A stretch of 64,000 nucleotides of DNA from Bacillus sp. CGMCC 1.16541 (GCF_003184905.1 NZ_QFRU01000005.1:1-64000), one strand, 5' to 3'; shown: positions 47,887 through 58,154, counted from the stretch's first letter. Numbers and translations are program-made. Notes: generated from the sequence alone by a model not told the origin.

Positions 47887-47939
47887 AATCGCCTTTTTAA
47901 GTAAAGAGACAAAGGTTTCTTTACTTAAAAAAGGCGATT
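47887..47939 (-). terminator. Intrinsic terminator of asd-dapG-dapA
   Basis: About 20-base arms AATCGCCTTTTTAAGTAAAG and complement with an extra base, followed by TTTTTATTT on the minus strand. Confidence 0.88.
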
Positions 47940-47946
47940 GTATTAC

Positions 47947-48816
47947 TTATATCGTTTTTAGTACTTGAACTAACTCTGTTCGTTGTTCTTCTGTTAATGG
48001 AATAAGAGGAAGGCGTACAGATCCTACGTCTAGACCTTTCAATTGTAAAGCTGTCTTGACCGGCGTAGGGCTCGGAGCTGCAAATAAAGCATTCATAATC
48101 GGCAATAGCTTTTGGTGCAATGCTGCTGCCTCTTTTGTTTGACCACTTTCAAAAGCTCGAACCATTTGTTGCATTTCATTTCCTAGCACATGAGAAGCAA
48201 CTGAGACAATTCCGTTGCCGCCAATTGCCAAGCTCGGCAATGTTAATCCGTCATCTCCACTATAAAGAGCAAAATCATCAGATGTACGTGAGATAATCTC
48301 TGTCATGCTATCTAGATCCCCACTTGCATCTTTGACCGCTACAACATTAGGAATTTGAGAGAGCTTCACAATAAGATCAACTGACATATTCACAACTGAA
48401 CGACCAGGGATATTATATAACATAACAGGCAATTTTGTGCTTTCTGCAATAACTTTAAAATGCTGATACAATCCTTCTTGACTTGGTTTGTTGTAGTACG
48501 GAGCTACAAGCATCACAGCGTCTACACCAATCTCTTCTACTTTTTTAGTAAATTCAACAGAAGCATATGTGTTATTGCTTCCTGTTCCTGCGATAACAGG
48601 CACTCTTCCATCTACTACTTTTACTGTATGACGAAATAAAGCTAGTTTTTCTTCTAATGATAATGTTGGTGATTCACCTGTTGTCCCTGCTACCACTAAT
48701 GAATCTGATCCGTTATCAATCAAATAGTTAATTAATTGTGTAGTTTTTTGAAAATCAATGTTCCCTTTGTGATCAAAAGGGGTAACCATAGCTGTTGAAA
48801 CTTTTCCAAAATCCAT
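47947..48816 (-). CDS. dapA: 4-hydroxy-tetrahydrodipicolinate synthase
   Basis: Condenses pyruvate with aspartate semialdehyde, feeding lysine, cell wall and, through DpaAB, spore dipicolinate. A 289-residue TIM barrel: AGTTGESPTL (about 42), Tyr motif YNIPGRS (about 132-138), Schiff-base lysine in VAVKDASGD (about 161) and GNGIVSV. Last gene of asd-dapG-dapA. Confidence 0.97.
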   Translation of the reverse strand: MDFGKVSTAMVTPFDHKGNIDFQKTTQLINYLIDNGSDSLVVAGTTGESPTLSLEEKLALFRHTVKVVDGRVPVIAGTGSNNTYASVEFTKKVEEIGVDAVMLVAPYYNKPSQEGLYQHFKVIAESTKLPVMLYNIPGRSVVNMSVDLIVKLSQIPNVVAVKDASGDLDSMTEIISRTSDDFALYSGDDGLTLPSLAIGGNGIVSVASHVLGNEMQQMVRAFESGQTKEAAALHQKLLPIMNALFAAPSPTPVKTALQLKGLDVGSVRLPLIPLTEEQRTELVQVLKTI

Positions 48817-48849
48817 CGTATGTTCACTCCTTGCTATTCAATTAACGCT

Positions 48850-50079
48850 CTATTTTTCCACTTTTGATAGTTCAAATGTGTTGTGAAGAGCATTAACAGC
48901 TTTCTTTAAGTCTTCTTCTTTTACTAATACCCAAATTGTAGTATGACTATCGGCTGATTGTAAAATTTGAATACCATCTACTGAAAGTGCTGTTACAATT
49001 TTAGCTGCCACTCCTGGTACCCCAGCAATTCCAGCTCCCACTGTAGAGACCTTCGCACAATGACGAGTAACAAACGGTTCATATCCCATGCTTTCTAATA
49101 CTTCAATAGCACGATCAGTTGACTCATCTGTTACCGTGTAGACAACACCTTTTGGAGAAATGTTAATAAAGTCCACACTTATCTGAGCATTTGCCATTGC
49201 TTTAAAGACTTCAGACTGAATATCATAGTTGCCTTCTTTACTAAACACTTTAATTTGTGTCACATTTGACACATGAGCGATACCCGTCACTAACCGTTCT
49301 TGTACATCGCTACCTTTTTGTTGAGCATATCCGTGTGATGTAACGAGCGTTCCTTCTGTATCGGAATAAGTAGAACGAACACGAATTGGTACTTTTGCTT
49401 GCATCGCAATCTCTACTGCTCGTGGATGAATGACTTTCGCACCTTGATAAGCCATATTACAAATTTCATTATAAGTAACAACTGAAAGCGGCCTTGCATC
49501 CTCCACAATTCGAGGATCCGCAGTCATAACACCCTCTACATCCGTAAAAATATCAACAAAATCTGCACTTAACGCCGCACCTAAAGCAGAGGCAGAAGTG
49601 TCACTTCCACCTCTTCCTAGAGTTGTTACATCTCCATTCGCTGAAGCACCTTGAAAGCCTGCTACTACAACGACATCATGTTGCTCTAACTCTTCATAAA
49701 TCCGATCACATTTCATGTCGATAATTTTTGCGTTTGTAAAATCACCGTTTGTTACAAATCCAGCTTGTGCGCCTGTTAAAGCTGTTGCTTTAATTTCATT
49801 TGAATTTAATAAGTTTGAAAAAACAACAGACGAGATTAACTCCCCACAAGACATTAACATGTCTAATTCACGCTTATTTAACGTTGCTTGACTTCCGTTT
49901 ACTAAGGACAGTAAGGTATCTGTCGCATATGGTTCTCCTTTACGTCCCATAGCAGAGACAACAACGACTACCTTGTATCCTTCGCTTAATGCACATTTAA
50001 TATGATGAACTGCACGTTCTCTACCAACTTCATCACGTACAGAAGTACCACCAAACTTTTGAACAATAATCTTCTTCAT
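48850..50079 (-). CDS. dapG: Aspartate kinase I
   Basis: Phosphorylates aspartate, the first step to lysine, threonine and diaminopimelate. 409 residues from the ATG at 50079 (GAGGTG site). Kinase motifs KFGGTSV at the N-terminus, VVSAMG, and TTLGRGGSDTSA; two ACT domains at the C-terminus (from about 270), where in B. subtilis DapG diaminopimelate gives feedback inhibition. Between asd and dapA; this isozyme is linked to the wall and spore branch. Confidence 0.95.
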   Translation of the reverse strand: MKKIIVQKFGGTSVRDEVGRERAVHHIKCALSEGYKVVVVVSAMGRKGEPYATDTLLSLVNGSQATLNKRELDMLMSCGELISSVVFSNLLNSNEIKATALTGAQAGFVTNGDFTNAKIIDMKCDRIYEELEQHDVVVVAGFQGASANGDVTTLGRGGSDTSASALGAALSADFVDIFTDVEGVMTADPRIVEDARPLSVVTYNEICNMAYQGAKVIHPRAVEIAMQAKVPIRVRSTYSDTEGTLVTSHGYAQQKGSDVQERLVTGIAHVSNVTQIKVFSKEGNYDIQSEVFKAMANAQISVDFINISPKGVVYTVTDESTDRAIEVLESMGYEPFVTRHCAKVSTVGAGIAGVPGVAAKIVTALSVDGIQILQSADSHTTIWVLVKEEDLKKAVNALHNTFELSKVEK

Positions 50080-50119
50080 AAACACACCTCATTACTTCAT
50101 TGAAGCAATCTTGTTGTAA

Positions 50120-51163
50120 TTATTTCACAAGTCCTAACTTAATTAATGACTCTGCAATTTGAACAGAGTTCCATGCAGCACCTTTTAATAAGTTATCAGA
50201 AACAATCCACATATGGAACCCTTTATCATTATCCAAATCTTTACGGATACGTCCTACAAACACGTCTCTTTTCCCAACACAATCTGCTGGCATTGGATAT
50301 ACTTGATTTTCTGGGTCATCTTGTAGAACAATTCCAGGCGCTTCTGATAATAATTGCTTGACTTCTTGCACGGTAACACCGCTTTTTTCTACTTCAATAT
50401 ATACAGACTCAGAGTGTCCTGTTACAACTGGTAAACGAACGCACGTTGCTGCAACTTGAAGTTCAGGCATATGCATGATTTTCTTTGTTTCGTTGATCAT
50501 TTTCATTTCTTCGAACGTAAATCCGTTTTCTTGAAACTTATCAATTTGCGGAATCGCATTAAATGCAATTTGATAATGCTTTTTATCACTACCTACCGGC
50601 AAAATTTCAGGTGTAAATTCTTTCTCATCTAAAATGGCTTGAGATTGTTCTTTTAGTTCATTAATTGCAGCTGCTCCAGCACCCGATACCGCTTGATACG
50701 TTGATACAAGTACTTTCTTTAAACCATATGACTGACGAAGTGGTTCAAGTGCTGCCACCATTTGAATCGTAGAACAATTAGGATTTGCGATAATTCCATT
50801 GTGTGCTTTGATGTCCTCTTCGTTAACTTCAGGTACAACTAATGGTACATTTTCGTCCATACGGTATGCACTTGTGTTGTCAACTACGACTGCACCACGC
50901 TTTACTGCTTCAGGCGCTAATGCTTTTGAAATACTACCACCAGCACTAAATAAAGCAATATCTACTCCTTCAAAACTATCAGGCGTTGCTTCTTGAATCA
51001 CAATTTCTTCTCCATTAAATTGAAGTACCTTCCCAGCTGAACGAGCTGATGATAATAATGTTAATTTCCCTACAGGAAATTGACGCTCTTCTAACGTTTT
51101 TAACATTTGTTGACCTACTGCACCCGTTGCTCCTACTACTGCTACATGTAATCCATTTGCCAT
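50120..51163 (-). CDS. asd: Aspartate-semialdehyde dehydrogenase
   Basis: Reduces aspartyl phosphate to aspartate semialdehyde. 347 residues from the ATG at 51163 (GGAGGGG site). NADP motif [13 protein letters not shown], active Cys in NPNCSTIQM (about 129), substrate His in the VVTGHSES region. First gene of asd-dapG-dapA. Its leader (51164-51366) carries a 17-codon frame and a stem-loop. Confidence 0.96.
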   Translation of the reverse strand: MANGLHVAVVGATGAVGQQMLKTLEERQFPVGKLTLLSSARSAGKVLQFNGEEIVIQEATPDSFEGVDIALFSAGGSISKALAPEAVKRGAVVVDNTSAYRMDENVPLVVPEVNEEDIKAHNGIIANPNCSTIQMVAALEPLRQSYGLKKVLVSTYQAVSGAGAAAINELKEQSQAILDEKEFTPEILPVGSDKKHYQIAFNAIPQIDKFQENGFTFEEMKMINETKKIMHMPELQVAATCVRLPVVTGHSESVYIEVEKSGVTVQEVKQLLSEAPGIVLQDDPENQVYPMPADCVGKRDVFVGRIRKDLDNDKGFHMWIVSDNLLKGAAWNSVQIAESLIKLGLVK

Positions 51164-51254
51164 TTTAAAATCCCCTCCAACAAGTTTCAACTATTATCAT
51201 GTTTTACACTTCAATATCTTTTAGAAAAAACATCATTGTTTCTGTCGTTTATTG

Positions 51255-51308
51255 CTATATAACGAATAGTGAAATATGTTTAACTTTCACTTCGCGAGCA
51301 TGATACAT
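51255..51308 (-). CDS. Possible 17-residue leader peptide before asd
   Basis: ATG followed by 16 sense codons and TAG, encoding MYHAREVKVKHISLFVI, with GTGGAGGT 10 bases upstream of the ATG and about 90 bases before asd. The coding bases can fold (GTGAAA with TTTCAC). An extended -10 like TGT-TAAAAT lies about 40 bases upstream, so the frame would be in the asd mRNA. No lysine or threonine run; two Lys codons only. Expression is unproven. Confidence 0.4.
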   Translation of the reverse strand: MYHAREVKVKHISLFVI

Positions 51309-51366
51309 AGAACTTCTTACCTCCACAAATCATGAATAGCTTTTATTTTAACATATCATTGCGTTA

Positions 51367-51400
51367 AAGAAGAGAAGATTTTATAAAATCTTCTCTTCTT
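51367..51400 (-). terminator. Terminator of dpaA-dpaB, perfect 34-bp palindrome
   Basis: AAGAAGAGAAGATTTTA and its exact complement meet at 51383/51384. Short T-rich tails on both strands (CTTCTTTTATTC plus, CTTCTTTAACG minus); it lies 18 bases after the dpaB stop. Confidence 0.75.
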
Positions 51401-51418
51401 TTATTCTATCAAGAACTG

Positions 51419-52021
51419 TTAACTTTCGCTATCACGGAATTTCTCAATAATAACTGGTTGTAGTTGTTTCCCTTCTAATGCTGCATAGACTGTATCTGTT
51501 AATAGATTCATTCTCGCAACCATTGAGTTTGGCTTTTTCACTGGATCATCTTGACCATATGGAATAAAATAAAAATTCTTAGTTGACATTAAACGCATTA
51601 AATTAATTCCATTTAATCCTAGCGCATCATTTGTGGAGATACCTAATACAACAGGTTTGTGATTGCGTAAGGTTGCCTTTGCCGCCATTAGAATAGGTGA
51701 TTCTGTTAACGCGTTTGCTAATTTACTCATTGAATTTCCTGTGCAAGGTGCAATAACCATACAATCTAAAGGAATTTTAGGTCCTAGTGGCTCTGCTTTA
51801 ACAATTGAATTAATAACAGCATTTCCTGTTATTTCTTCAATTCTTTTAATCCAGTCTGCACCATCTCCAAAACGAGTATCTGTTGATTGTACCGTATAAG
51901 AAACCACTGGGAGTACTTCTGCTCCTAAGTTAACAAGCTTTTCAATTTCAGGCATCACTTCATTGTACGTACAATGAGAACCTGTTAATCCAAAGCCAAT
52001 ACGTTTTCCTTTTAGTGACAT
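51419..52021 (-). CDS. dpaB: Dipicolinate synthase subunit B
   Basis: A 200-residue flavoprotein-like subunit (SpoVFB) of dipicolinate synthase, which oxidises dihydrodipicolinate in the mother cell to dipicolinic acid for the spore core. Motifs: RIGFGLTGSHCTYNEVMPEI at the N-terminus, APCTGNSMSKLANA (about 106) and GISTNDALGLN, all typical of the family. Its start overlaps the dpaA stop by one base. Confidence 0.96.
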   Translation of the reverse strand: MSLKGKRIGFGLTGSHCTYNEVMPEIEKLVNLGAEVLPVVSYTVQSTDTRFGDGADWIKRIEEITGNAVINSIVKAEPLGPKIPLDCMVIAPCTGNSMSKLANALTESPILMAAKATLRNHKPVVLGISTNDALGLNGINLMRLMSTKNFYFIPYGQDDPVKKPNSMVARMNLLTDTVYAALEGKQLQPVIIEKFRDSES

Positions 52022-52920
52022 TATTTTTTCTCCTTTCGTTGAGCAAGATCGTCAGATAATAATTTTGTTAATACATTCGCAACAATCTGACCTGCTGTCT
52101 TTGGGGCCACAATTCCAGGTAATCCAGGAGCTAGAATTGCTTTAATTCCCCTTTTCTCTGCATACCGAAAATCTGTTCCACCTGGCTTTGAGGCTAAATC
52201 AATAATTAAGCAGTGAGACGGCACTTTCGAAAGGACATTAGCAGATAAAATTGGATAAGGGATTGTATTAATACAAATATCAACATCTGAAACCTCTTCT
52301 GCTAAATTTGATAAGTGAAAAGGCTTCAGACCCATTTCTGAAATACGAGCAAGGTGTTCAGATTTCCTCGCACCTACTTTTACTTTTCCACCTAGAGCAG
52401 CGAATGACCTAGCAACGCTCATCCCCACTCTCCCTAAACCTAATACAGCAATTCTAGACCCGTGTATGGTGAAATCTGTATGCTGAATAACCAGCATAAT
52501 TGTTCCCTCAACGGTTGGAATAGAGTTATAAATGGCAATATCATCACGTTCAAATAGTTGTACTAGCTTCCGCTTTGTTGATTTCGTTAACTGATTAAGA
52601 TAATCATTACTAATACCAGAATAAATTGTACAGTGACTAGGTGTTTGTTTGACTACTTCTTCTTTTAAGTACACTTTTTCGTTTGAAAAAATCGTGTCAA
52701 CTTGCCCTTCGTGATTAGTACCAGCAACTGGAAGGATAATCGCGTCTACATCTTTAAAGCTAAGTTCATCAATATGATATTTAGTGGCACCTGTAAATCC
52801 ATGATCAAGTTGATCAAATCCAATTAATGAAATTTTAGCATCGAGTTCAATGAGTTTGCGTATCACTTCAAGCTGTCTGGCATCACCACCAATTACAGCG
52901 ATGTGCAAATCCGTCAACAT
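52021..52920 (-). CDS. dpaA: Dipicolinate synthase subunit A
   Basis: A 299-residue NAD(P)-binding subunit (SpoVFA) of dipicolinate synthase. N-terminal AVIGGDARQLEVIRKL, then a Rossmann domain with VLGLGRVGMSVARSFAALG (about 155-173) and LAPGLPGIVAPKTAGQI near the end. AAGGAG before the ATG. Expected to be sigma-K driven; upstream -10-like sequences are CATACAACA (near 52946) and CATAGTATG, neither with all elements. Region 52921-53062 has no gene. Confidence 0.95.
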   Translation of the reverse strand: MLTDLHIAVIGGDARQLEVIRKLIELDAKISLIGFDQLDHGFTGATKYHIDELSFKDVDAIILPVAGTNHEGQVDTIFSNEKVYLKEEVVKQTPSHCTIYSGISNDYLNQLTKSTKRKLVQLFERDDIAIYNSIPTVEGTIMLVIQHTDFTIHGSRIAVLGLGRVGMSVARSFAALGGKVKVGARKSEHLARISEMGLKPFHLSNLAEEVSDVDICINTIPYPILSANVLSKVPSHCLIIDLASKPGGTDFRYAEKRGIKAILAPGLPGIVAPKTAGQIVANVLTKLLSDDLAQRKEKK

Positions 52921-53062
52921 GTTGCTCCTTCACCTTCTTTAGTGTTGTATGGATATAGTTCGTTTTCTAAGAGATATTCAAAGGCATTTCATCACTCTTT
53001 TTCATGCCCAATTACTTTTGTCTTCAACATACTATGTCGTGACATCTGAATCGGTGAATGAG

Positions 53063-53109
53063 AAAAGCTGCCTAGATCGCAAACGTTCTTTGCAGTCTAA
53101 GCAGCTTTT
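53063..53109 (-). terminator. Intrinsic terminator of ymxH
   Basis: AAAAGCTGC-x-TAGA-xx-GCAAA with matching complement, ending in CTTTTCT on the minus strand, about 90 bases after the ymxH stop. Confidence 0.72.
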
Positions 53110-53196
53110 GGATTCTTGACTTTATAAAGATGAAAAAAGATTTCTGTGTCTACCTTTCCAACGTTATTTACACCCACTTTGGTGCTAACATCACGA

Positions 53197-53466
53197 TTAA
53201 CTTTCACTTCCTTCTTTATCTGTTTCATAATTTGCAATATCAATAATAATCATATCAGCCCCAATTTTTTTTATGTGTTGCCAAGGAACACGGATATCTT
53301 GACCTTGTCGCTTTAATCCAAACCATTTAATACTCGGAATAATGAGGGCATTAATTTGTCCTGTTTGTTCATTGATTTCAAGATCCGTTTGCCCTAAAAC
53401 GCCAAGTCGTTCAGCTCGCTTTATATCAACAATTTCTTTCCCACTTAATTCACTTAATCTCATCAT
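53197..53466 (-). CDS. ymxH: YmxH, PRC-barrel family protein (YlmC/YmxH)
   Basis: An 89-residue protein from the ATG at 53466 (AAAGGAG site), with the single PRC-barrel of the YlmC/YmxH sporulation-related family (LSELSGKEIVDIKRAERLGVLGQTDLEI). Such domains often bind RNA or protein partners; the role is not established. Single gene between mlpA and dpaA. Confidence 0.87.
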   Translation of the reverse strand: MMRLSELSGKEIVDIKRAERLGVLGQTDLEINEQTGQINALIIPSIKWFGLKRQGQDIRVPWQHIKKIGADMIIIDIANYETDKEGSES

Positions 53467-53524
53467 TCTCACTCCTTTAAGATTTCCTTTATTCTATTGT
53501 ATCGATCATGTCCTATAAAAAATG

Positions 53525-53583
53525 ACAACACAAATAAAAAAACACAAGGGAATGTAACCCTTGTGTTTTTTTATTTGTGTTGT
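53525..53583 (-). terminator. Very long intrinsic terminator of mlpA
   Basis: 26-base perfect arms (53525-53550 with 53558-53583) around a 7-base loop, ending directly at the mlpA stop. It contains A-runs and T-runs, so it could stop transcription from either side. Confidence 0.88.
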
Positions 53584-54822
53584 TTATTGCAACTTTTTAG
53601 GAAGTTCACCTGATGGACTAATAAGTGAAAGTGCAAAGTCTTTTGTAAAAATATCTCGAGCTAACGTATCGACACTATTTTTTGTAACGTTATTAACTAG
53701 TTCAATGATTTCATCTAGTGTACGATGTTTCCCTAACATTAGCTCATTTTTCCCGTTACGACTCATTCGACTATTGGTACTTTCTAAGCTAAGCATGAGG
53801 TTACCTTTTAATTGCTCTTTGCTATTTTCAAGTTCTTTTTCAGTAATACCTTTATCTTTTAACTGAGATAAGGTTTCTTGAATTGTATCGTAAAGAACAT
53901 CTAGTTGATTGCTACCTGTACCACCGTAAATTGTCACGAGTCCGCTGTCTCGGTAAGAAGAATGATAGGAGAAAATTGAATAAGCTAACCCTTTTTGTTC
54001 ACGTACATCTTGGAACAAACGGCTACTCATGCTTCCTCCTAAAATATTATTAAGAACAATCAAGCTATACACATCTTTATTACCGATTTCTAACCCTTTA
54101 AACCCTAAACATAGGTGGGCTTGCTCTGTATCTTTTTTACGTGCTAAATGATTCGTATGAAATGCTGGTTGCTTATATTGCTGTGTAGAATGAGAAGATG
54201 TATATGTACCGAAATAGTTCTCTACTTCTTTGACAAATGACTCATCAATATTTCCTGCTACTGAAATAACCACATTTTCTGGAATATATGTTTCATCCAT
54301 ATATATTCTTAACGAATCACCATTAAATGCCTTTAATGTTTCTTCTGTACCTAAGATTGGATAACCCAATGCATGATCACCATACACTGCTTTTCCTAAT
54401 AAATCGTGAACGATATCATCAGGCGTATCCTCATACATCTTAATTTCTTCATATACTACATTTTTTTCACGCTTTAATTCAGTCTCATCAAACTCTGAAT
54501 GAAAGAACATATCCGCTAATACATCTAATGCTTGATTGGCATGTTCATCTAATACTTTTGCATAGTAGCACGTGTATTCTTTTGATGTAAAAGCATTTAC
54601 TTGTCCGCCTATACGATCAAAGCTTTCAGCAATTTCTCTGGCTGATCTCGTTTTTGTTCCTTTAAAAAACATGTGCTCTAAAAAGTGGGAGATCCCATTT
54701 CTTTCAAATGATTCATTACGTGATCCTGTGCCAATCCAAACACCAATGGCAACAGATCGGACCGTTGGAATATTTTCTAATACAATTCTTACACCGTTTT
54801 GACATGTATATCGTTTGATCAA
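53584..54822 (-). CDS. mlpA: MlpA (YmxG), M16-family zinc peptidase
   Basis: A 412-residue M16B peptidase close to mitochondrial processing peptidase. Zinc motif HFLEH in GISHFLEHMFF (about 46-56) and the distal Glu in YEEIKMYEDTPDD. C-terminal GGSMSSRLFQDVREQKGLAYS. TTG start with AAAGGGTGG ahead. A third M16 protein in this window besides YmfF and YmfH. Confidence 0.93.
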   Translation of the reverse strand: MIKRYTCQNGVRIVLENIPTVRSVAIGVWIGTGSRNESFERNGISHFLEHMFFKGTKTRSAREIAESFDRIGGQVNAFTSKEYTCYYAKVLDEHANQALDVLADMFFHSEFDETELKREKNVVYEEIKMYEDTPDDIVHDLLGKAVYGDHALGYPILGTEETLKAFNGDSLRIYMDETYIPENVVISVAGNIDESFVKEVENYFGTYTSSHSTQQYKQPAFHTNHLARKKDTEQAHLCLGFKGLEIGNKDVYSLIVLNNILGGSMSSRLFQDVREQKGLAYSIFSYHSSYRDSGLVTIYGGTGSNQLDVLYDTIQETLSQLKDKGITEKELENSKEQLKGNLMLSLESTNSRMSRNGKNELMLGKHRTLDEIIELVNNVTKNSVDTLARDIFTKDFALSLISPSGELPKKLQ

Positions 54823-54924
54823 ACTAGTGCCACCCTTTCTTCATCCATCCTTTTTAACAATTATTAGCATATTTCCACAGACAGTATATCAATAGAAGCT
54901 AACATTGCAAAGTACCTTACATGT

Positions 54925-55884
54925 TTATTTAATCATTCTTTCTTCATCCAGCAAAGTAGTTAGATCACTTATCTCTAATTGCTCGTCTTTTATATTTTGA
55001 ATTAATCGGTCTAGTGACTTGGCAGTTGAATCTGTTGGATGCATTAAAATAATTGCACCTGGGTGAACTTTTTTCATCACACGTTGAATTAACACATCTG
55101 GCTGAGGCTTTTGCCAATCAATTGTATCAACACTCCACATAATTGTTCTCATATTTAATTCAGAAGCAATCTCAACCGTTTCTTGACGATAACTTCCACT
55201 AGGAGGTGCAAACCATTTGTTTTCTTTACCTGTCACGGATTTCATGACATCGTTTGTATTAACTAACTCTTCTCGTGATCGATCATTTGTTAACCTAGCC
55301 ATATCTGGATGGGAGTAAGAATGATTTCCTAGCTCATGCCCTGCATCTAAAATAACTTTGGTCATATCTGGGTTATTTTTCACCCAACGTCCTTCTAAAA
55401 AAAACGTCGCTTTTACATGATGCTTTTTCAACGTGTCAAGCATTGATGGGATATACTCGTTACCCCATGCTACATTAATAATAAATGAAACCATCGGCTT
55501 GTCTTCATGTCCACGATAAATTGGTTGTGCTGGTAGGTCAGATAAGTGTACATTTGGCTTTACTTGTTTGTAGATTAATTTATCTTCTGTAAATACACCA
55601 TCTTTTTTCATACTTTTATACGATGCATCTACATCGACTTTTAAACCATTATATCCCGGAACAAGTTTCCATACTTTATCTACTCTAGCATCTTGCGGCT
55701 TTATTTCGTACTGTTTTGCTTTTGCTTGAATGTCCATATAAAGTGCATCTTTTTGTTTACTGACAGTCATTGTGTCTGCTTTTAATCCTTCTACAAATGA
55801 AGTCGTGTAAGGATTTTGAACAGATTGATATGTAATCGTTAGTAAAAATACAAACGGAACAACTTTTATAAGCATTCTTTTCAC
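54925..55884 (-). CDS. ylxY: YlxY, polysaccharide-deacetylase-fold protein with degenerate metal motif
   Basis: A 319-residue secreted or membrane-anchored protein. N-terminal hydrophobic helix (about 4-22), linker, then a NodB-type domain (about 125-310). The second metal motif is intact (GNHSYSHPDM, His-x3-His), and PPSGSYR and IMWSVDTIDW are present. The first motif, TFDDG in active enzymes, reads INVAWGNE, so the zinc and catalytic Asp are absent. Catalysis is therefore doubtful; a binding role is possible. GTG start, GGGGAAG site. Confidence 0.88.
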   Translation of the reverse strand: MKRMLIKVVPFVFLLTITYQSVQNPYTTSFVEGLKADTMTVSKQKDALYMDIQAKAKQYEIKPQDARVDKVWKLVPGYNGLKVDVDASYKSMKKDGVFTEDKLIYKQVKPNVHLSDLPAQPIYRGHEDKPMVSFIINVAWGNEYIPSMLDTLKKHHVKATFFLEGRWVKNNPDMTKVILDAGHELGNHSYSHPDMARLTNDRSREELVNTNDVMKSVTGKENKWFAPPSGSYRQETVEIASELNMRTIMWSVDTIDWQKPQPDVLIQRVMKKVHPGAIILMHPTDSTAKSLDRLIQNIKDEQLEISDLTTLLDEERMIK

Positions 55885-55953
55885 TTATTCTTCCCCCCCT
55901 ATCATCAAAAATATGTATGAAAGGGACAAGGTAGAACAAGTTGAACAAAAGAA

Positions 55954-55993
55954 GGTGACTCAAAAGAACGAAAATCAGCCCTTTTGAGTCACC
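55954..55993 (-). terminator. Intrinsic terminator of pnp
   Basis: GGTGACTCAAAAG/CTTTTGAGTCACC arms, 14-base loop, TTCTTTTGTTC tail on the minus strand. Confidence 0.75.
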
Positions 55994-56030
55994 TCATAAA
56001 ATGCCTTTTGTGAAAATAAAAGGTTTATTA

Positions 56031-58154
56031 TTATTTTTGTACTTCTTTTTGTTCTTGCTCTTTTTGCTCTTTTAAAATTGCTTTTCGTGATAAGTTTACG
56101 CGACCTTGCTTGTCGACTTCCATTACTTTAACTAGAATTTCATCGCCAATTGCTACAACGTCTTCTACTTTTCCGATGCGTTCTTCTGCTAGTTCAGAAA
56201 TGTGAACAAGACCATCTTTACCACTGAACAGTTCAACAAACGCACCAAACTTTTCAATACGTTTTACTTTACCTAGATACATTTGACCTACTTCAACTTC
56301 ACGAACGATATCTTCGATGATTTTTTTCGCTTTTTCATTCATCTCTTGATTCGTTGAAGAGATAAAAACTGTTCCATCTTGCTCAATATCAATCTTAACG
56401 CCCGTTTCTTCGATAATCTTATTGATTTGCTTACCACTTGGTCCAATAACATCACGGATCTTATCTGGGTTAATACTCATCATTAGAATTTTTGGTGCAT
56501 ATTCTGATAACTGAGTACGAGGCTCTGCGATAACAGACATCATATGTTCTAAAATATGCATACGACCTGCTTTGGCTTGCTGAAGTGCCTCTTCTAAGAT
56601 TTCACGAGACAACCCTTCAATCTTAATGTCCATTTGAAGTGCTGTTACACCTTTTGAAGTACCAGCTACTTTAAAGTCCATATCTCCTAAGTGATCTTCC
56701 ATCCCTTGAATATCTGTTAAAATCGAGTAGTGCTCACCTGACTTAATAAGTCCCATTGCAATTCCCGCTACCGGTGCTTTAATTGGTACACCTGCATCCA
56801 TCATTGCTAATGTGCTAGCACAAATACTTGCTTGAGATGTAGAACCGTTTGATTCTAACACTTCAGATACTAGACGAACAGTATACGGGAAATCTTTTTC
56901 AGATGGAATAACCGGCTCAAGCGCTCGCTCTCCTAGTGCACCATGTCCAATTTCACGGCGACCTGGTCCACGCATTGGCCCTGTTTCTCCCACACTAAAT
57001 TGTGGGAAGTTATAATGATGCATAAAACGTTTTGACTCTTCAATGCCTAATCCATCTAAGATTTGAACATCTCCAAGTGCGCCTAACGTACAAATGCTTA
57101 ACGCTTGTGTTTGACCACGTGTGAATAAACCAGATCCATGTGTACGTGGTAATAGTCCAGTTTCGGAAGCAAGTGGACGAATTTCGTCAATGCGTCGACC
57201 ATCTGGGCGTACCTTTTCTTCTGTAATTAGACGACGTACTTCACTTTTCACAAGCTTTGATAACGTTTCTTTTACTTGCTTCAGAACGTCTTCTTCTACT
57301 TCTTGTTCTTCAAACTTAGCTACAACAGCATCTTTTACTTCTTTAATTGCTTCTTCACGAGCATGTTTCTCTTGCACTTGAACAGCACGATTCATGTCAG
57401 TTTCAGCTATTTCACGCACTTGCTTTTCAATATCTGCGTCTACTTGATAAAGTTTTACTTCCATCTTCTCAACGCCCATTTGAGCCACAATTTCTTCTTG
57501 GAAGGCAATTAACTTTTTAATTTCTTCATGTCCAAACATGATCGCTTCTAACATAACTTCTTCTGGTACTTCATCAGCGCCAGCTTCAACCATGTTAATC
57601 GCGTCTTTTGTACCCGCTACTGTTAAGTGAATATCGCTTTTTTCAAGTTGTTCAACCGATGGGTTAATAACAAACTCATCATTGATACGACCAACGATTA
57701 CACCAGCAATTGGCCCTTCAAACGGAATGTCTGATACTGAAAGAGCTAGAGATGAACCAAACATTGCAGCCATTTCAGAAGAGCAATTTTGGTCTACACT
57801 CATTACAATGCTAATTACTTGTACTTCATTACGGAATCCATCTGCAAAAAGTGGACGGATTGGACGGTCAATTAAACGACTCGCTAAAATTGCTTTCTCA
57901 CTAGGTCGTCCCTCACGCTTAATAAATCCACCAGGAATTTTCCCGACAGCGTATAAACGCTCTTCATAGTTTGTTGTCAATGGAAAGAAATCTAAATTTT
58001 TTGGTTCTTTTGAAGCTGTTGCTGTACTTAATACTACTGTATCTCCGTAACGAATTAATGCAGCACCGTTTGCTTGCTTTGCTAGTTGTCCAATTTCAAC
58101 CTCTAACTTACGGCCCGCTAAATCCATGGAGAACACTCGCTTTTCTTGTTCCAT
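56031..58154 (-). CDS. pnp: Polynucleotide phosphorylase
   Basis: 3'-to-5' phosphorolytic exoribonuclease, trimeric. 707 residues: two RNase PH domains (about 10-225 and 315-545) separated by a helical domain, KH domain ([16 protein letters not shown], about 565-580) and S1 domain ([20 protein letters not shown], about 625-644). Second RNase PH domain shows [16 protein letters not shown] and GLIKSGEHY. Ends in an [12 protein letters not shown] tail. Downstream of rpsO, as usual. Confidence 0.97.
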   Translation of the reverse strand: MEQEKRVFSMDLAGRKLEVEIGQLAKQANGAALIRYGDTVVLSTATASKEPKNLDFFPLTTNYEERLYAVGKIPGGFIKREGRPSEKAILASRLIDRPIRPLFADGFRNEVQVISIVMSVDQNCSSEMAAMFGSSLALSVSDIPFEGPIAGVIVGRINDEFVINPSVEQLEKSDIHLTVAGTKDAINMVEAGADEVPEEVMLEAIMFGHEEIKKLIAFQEEIVAQMGVEKMEVKLYQVDADIEKQVREIAETDMNRAVQVQEKHAREEAIKEVKDAVVAKFEEQEVEEDVLKQVKETLSKLVKSEVRRLITEEKVRPDGRRIDEIRPLASETGLLPRTHGSGLFTRGQTQALSICTLGALGDVQILDGLGIEESKRFMHHYNFPQFSVGETGPMRGPGRREIGHGALGERALEPVIPSEKDFPYTVRLVSEVLESNGSTSQASICASTLAMMDAGVPIKAPVAGIAMGLIKSGEHYSILTDIQGMEDHLGDMDFKVAGTSKGVTALQMDIKIEGLSREILEEALQQAKAGRMHILEHMMSVIAEPRTQLSEYAPKILMMSINPDKIRDVIGPSGKQINKIIEETGVKIDIEQDGTVFISSTNQEMNEKAKKIIEDIVREVEVGQMYLGKVKRIEKFGAFVELFSGKDGLVHISELAEERIGKVEDVVAIGDEILVKVMEVDKQGRVNLSRKAILKEQKEQEQKEVQK

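Noticed and set aside
52938-53025. Sigma-K-like -10 elements before dpaA (CATACAACA, CATAGTATG)
   Set aside because: Neither has both a fitting -10 and a well-spaced -35; two competing weak matches, so not annotated as a promoter.
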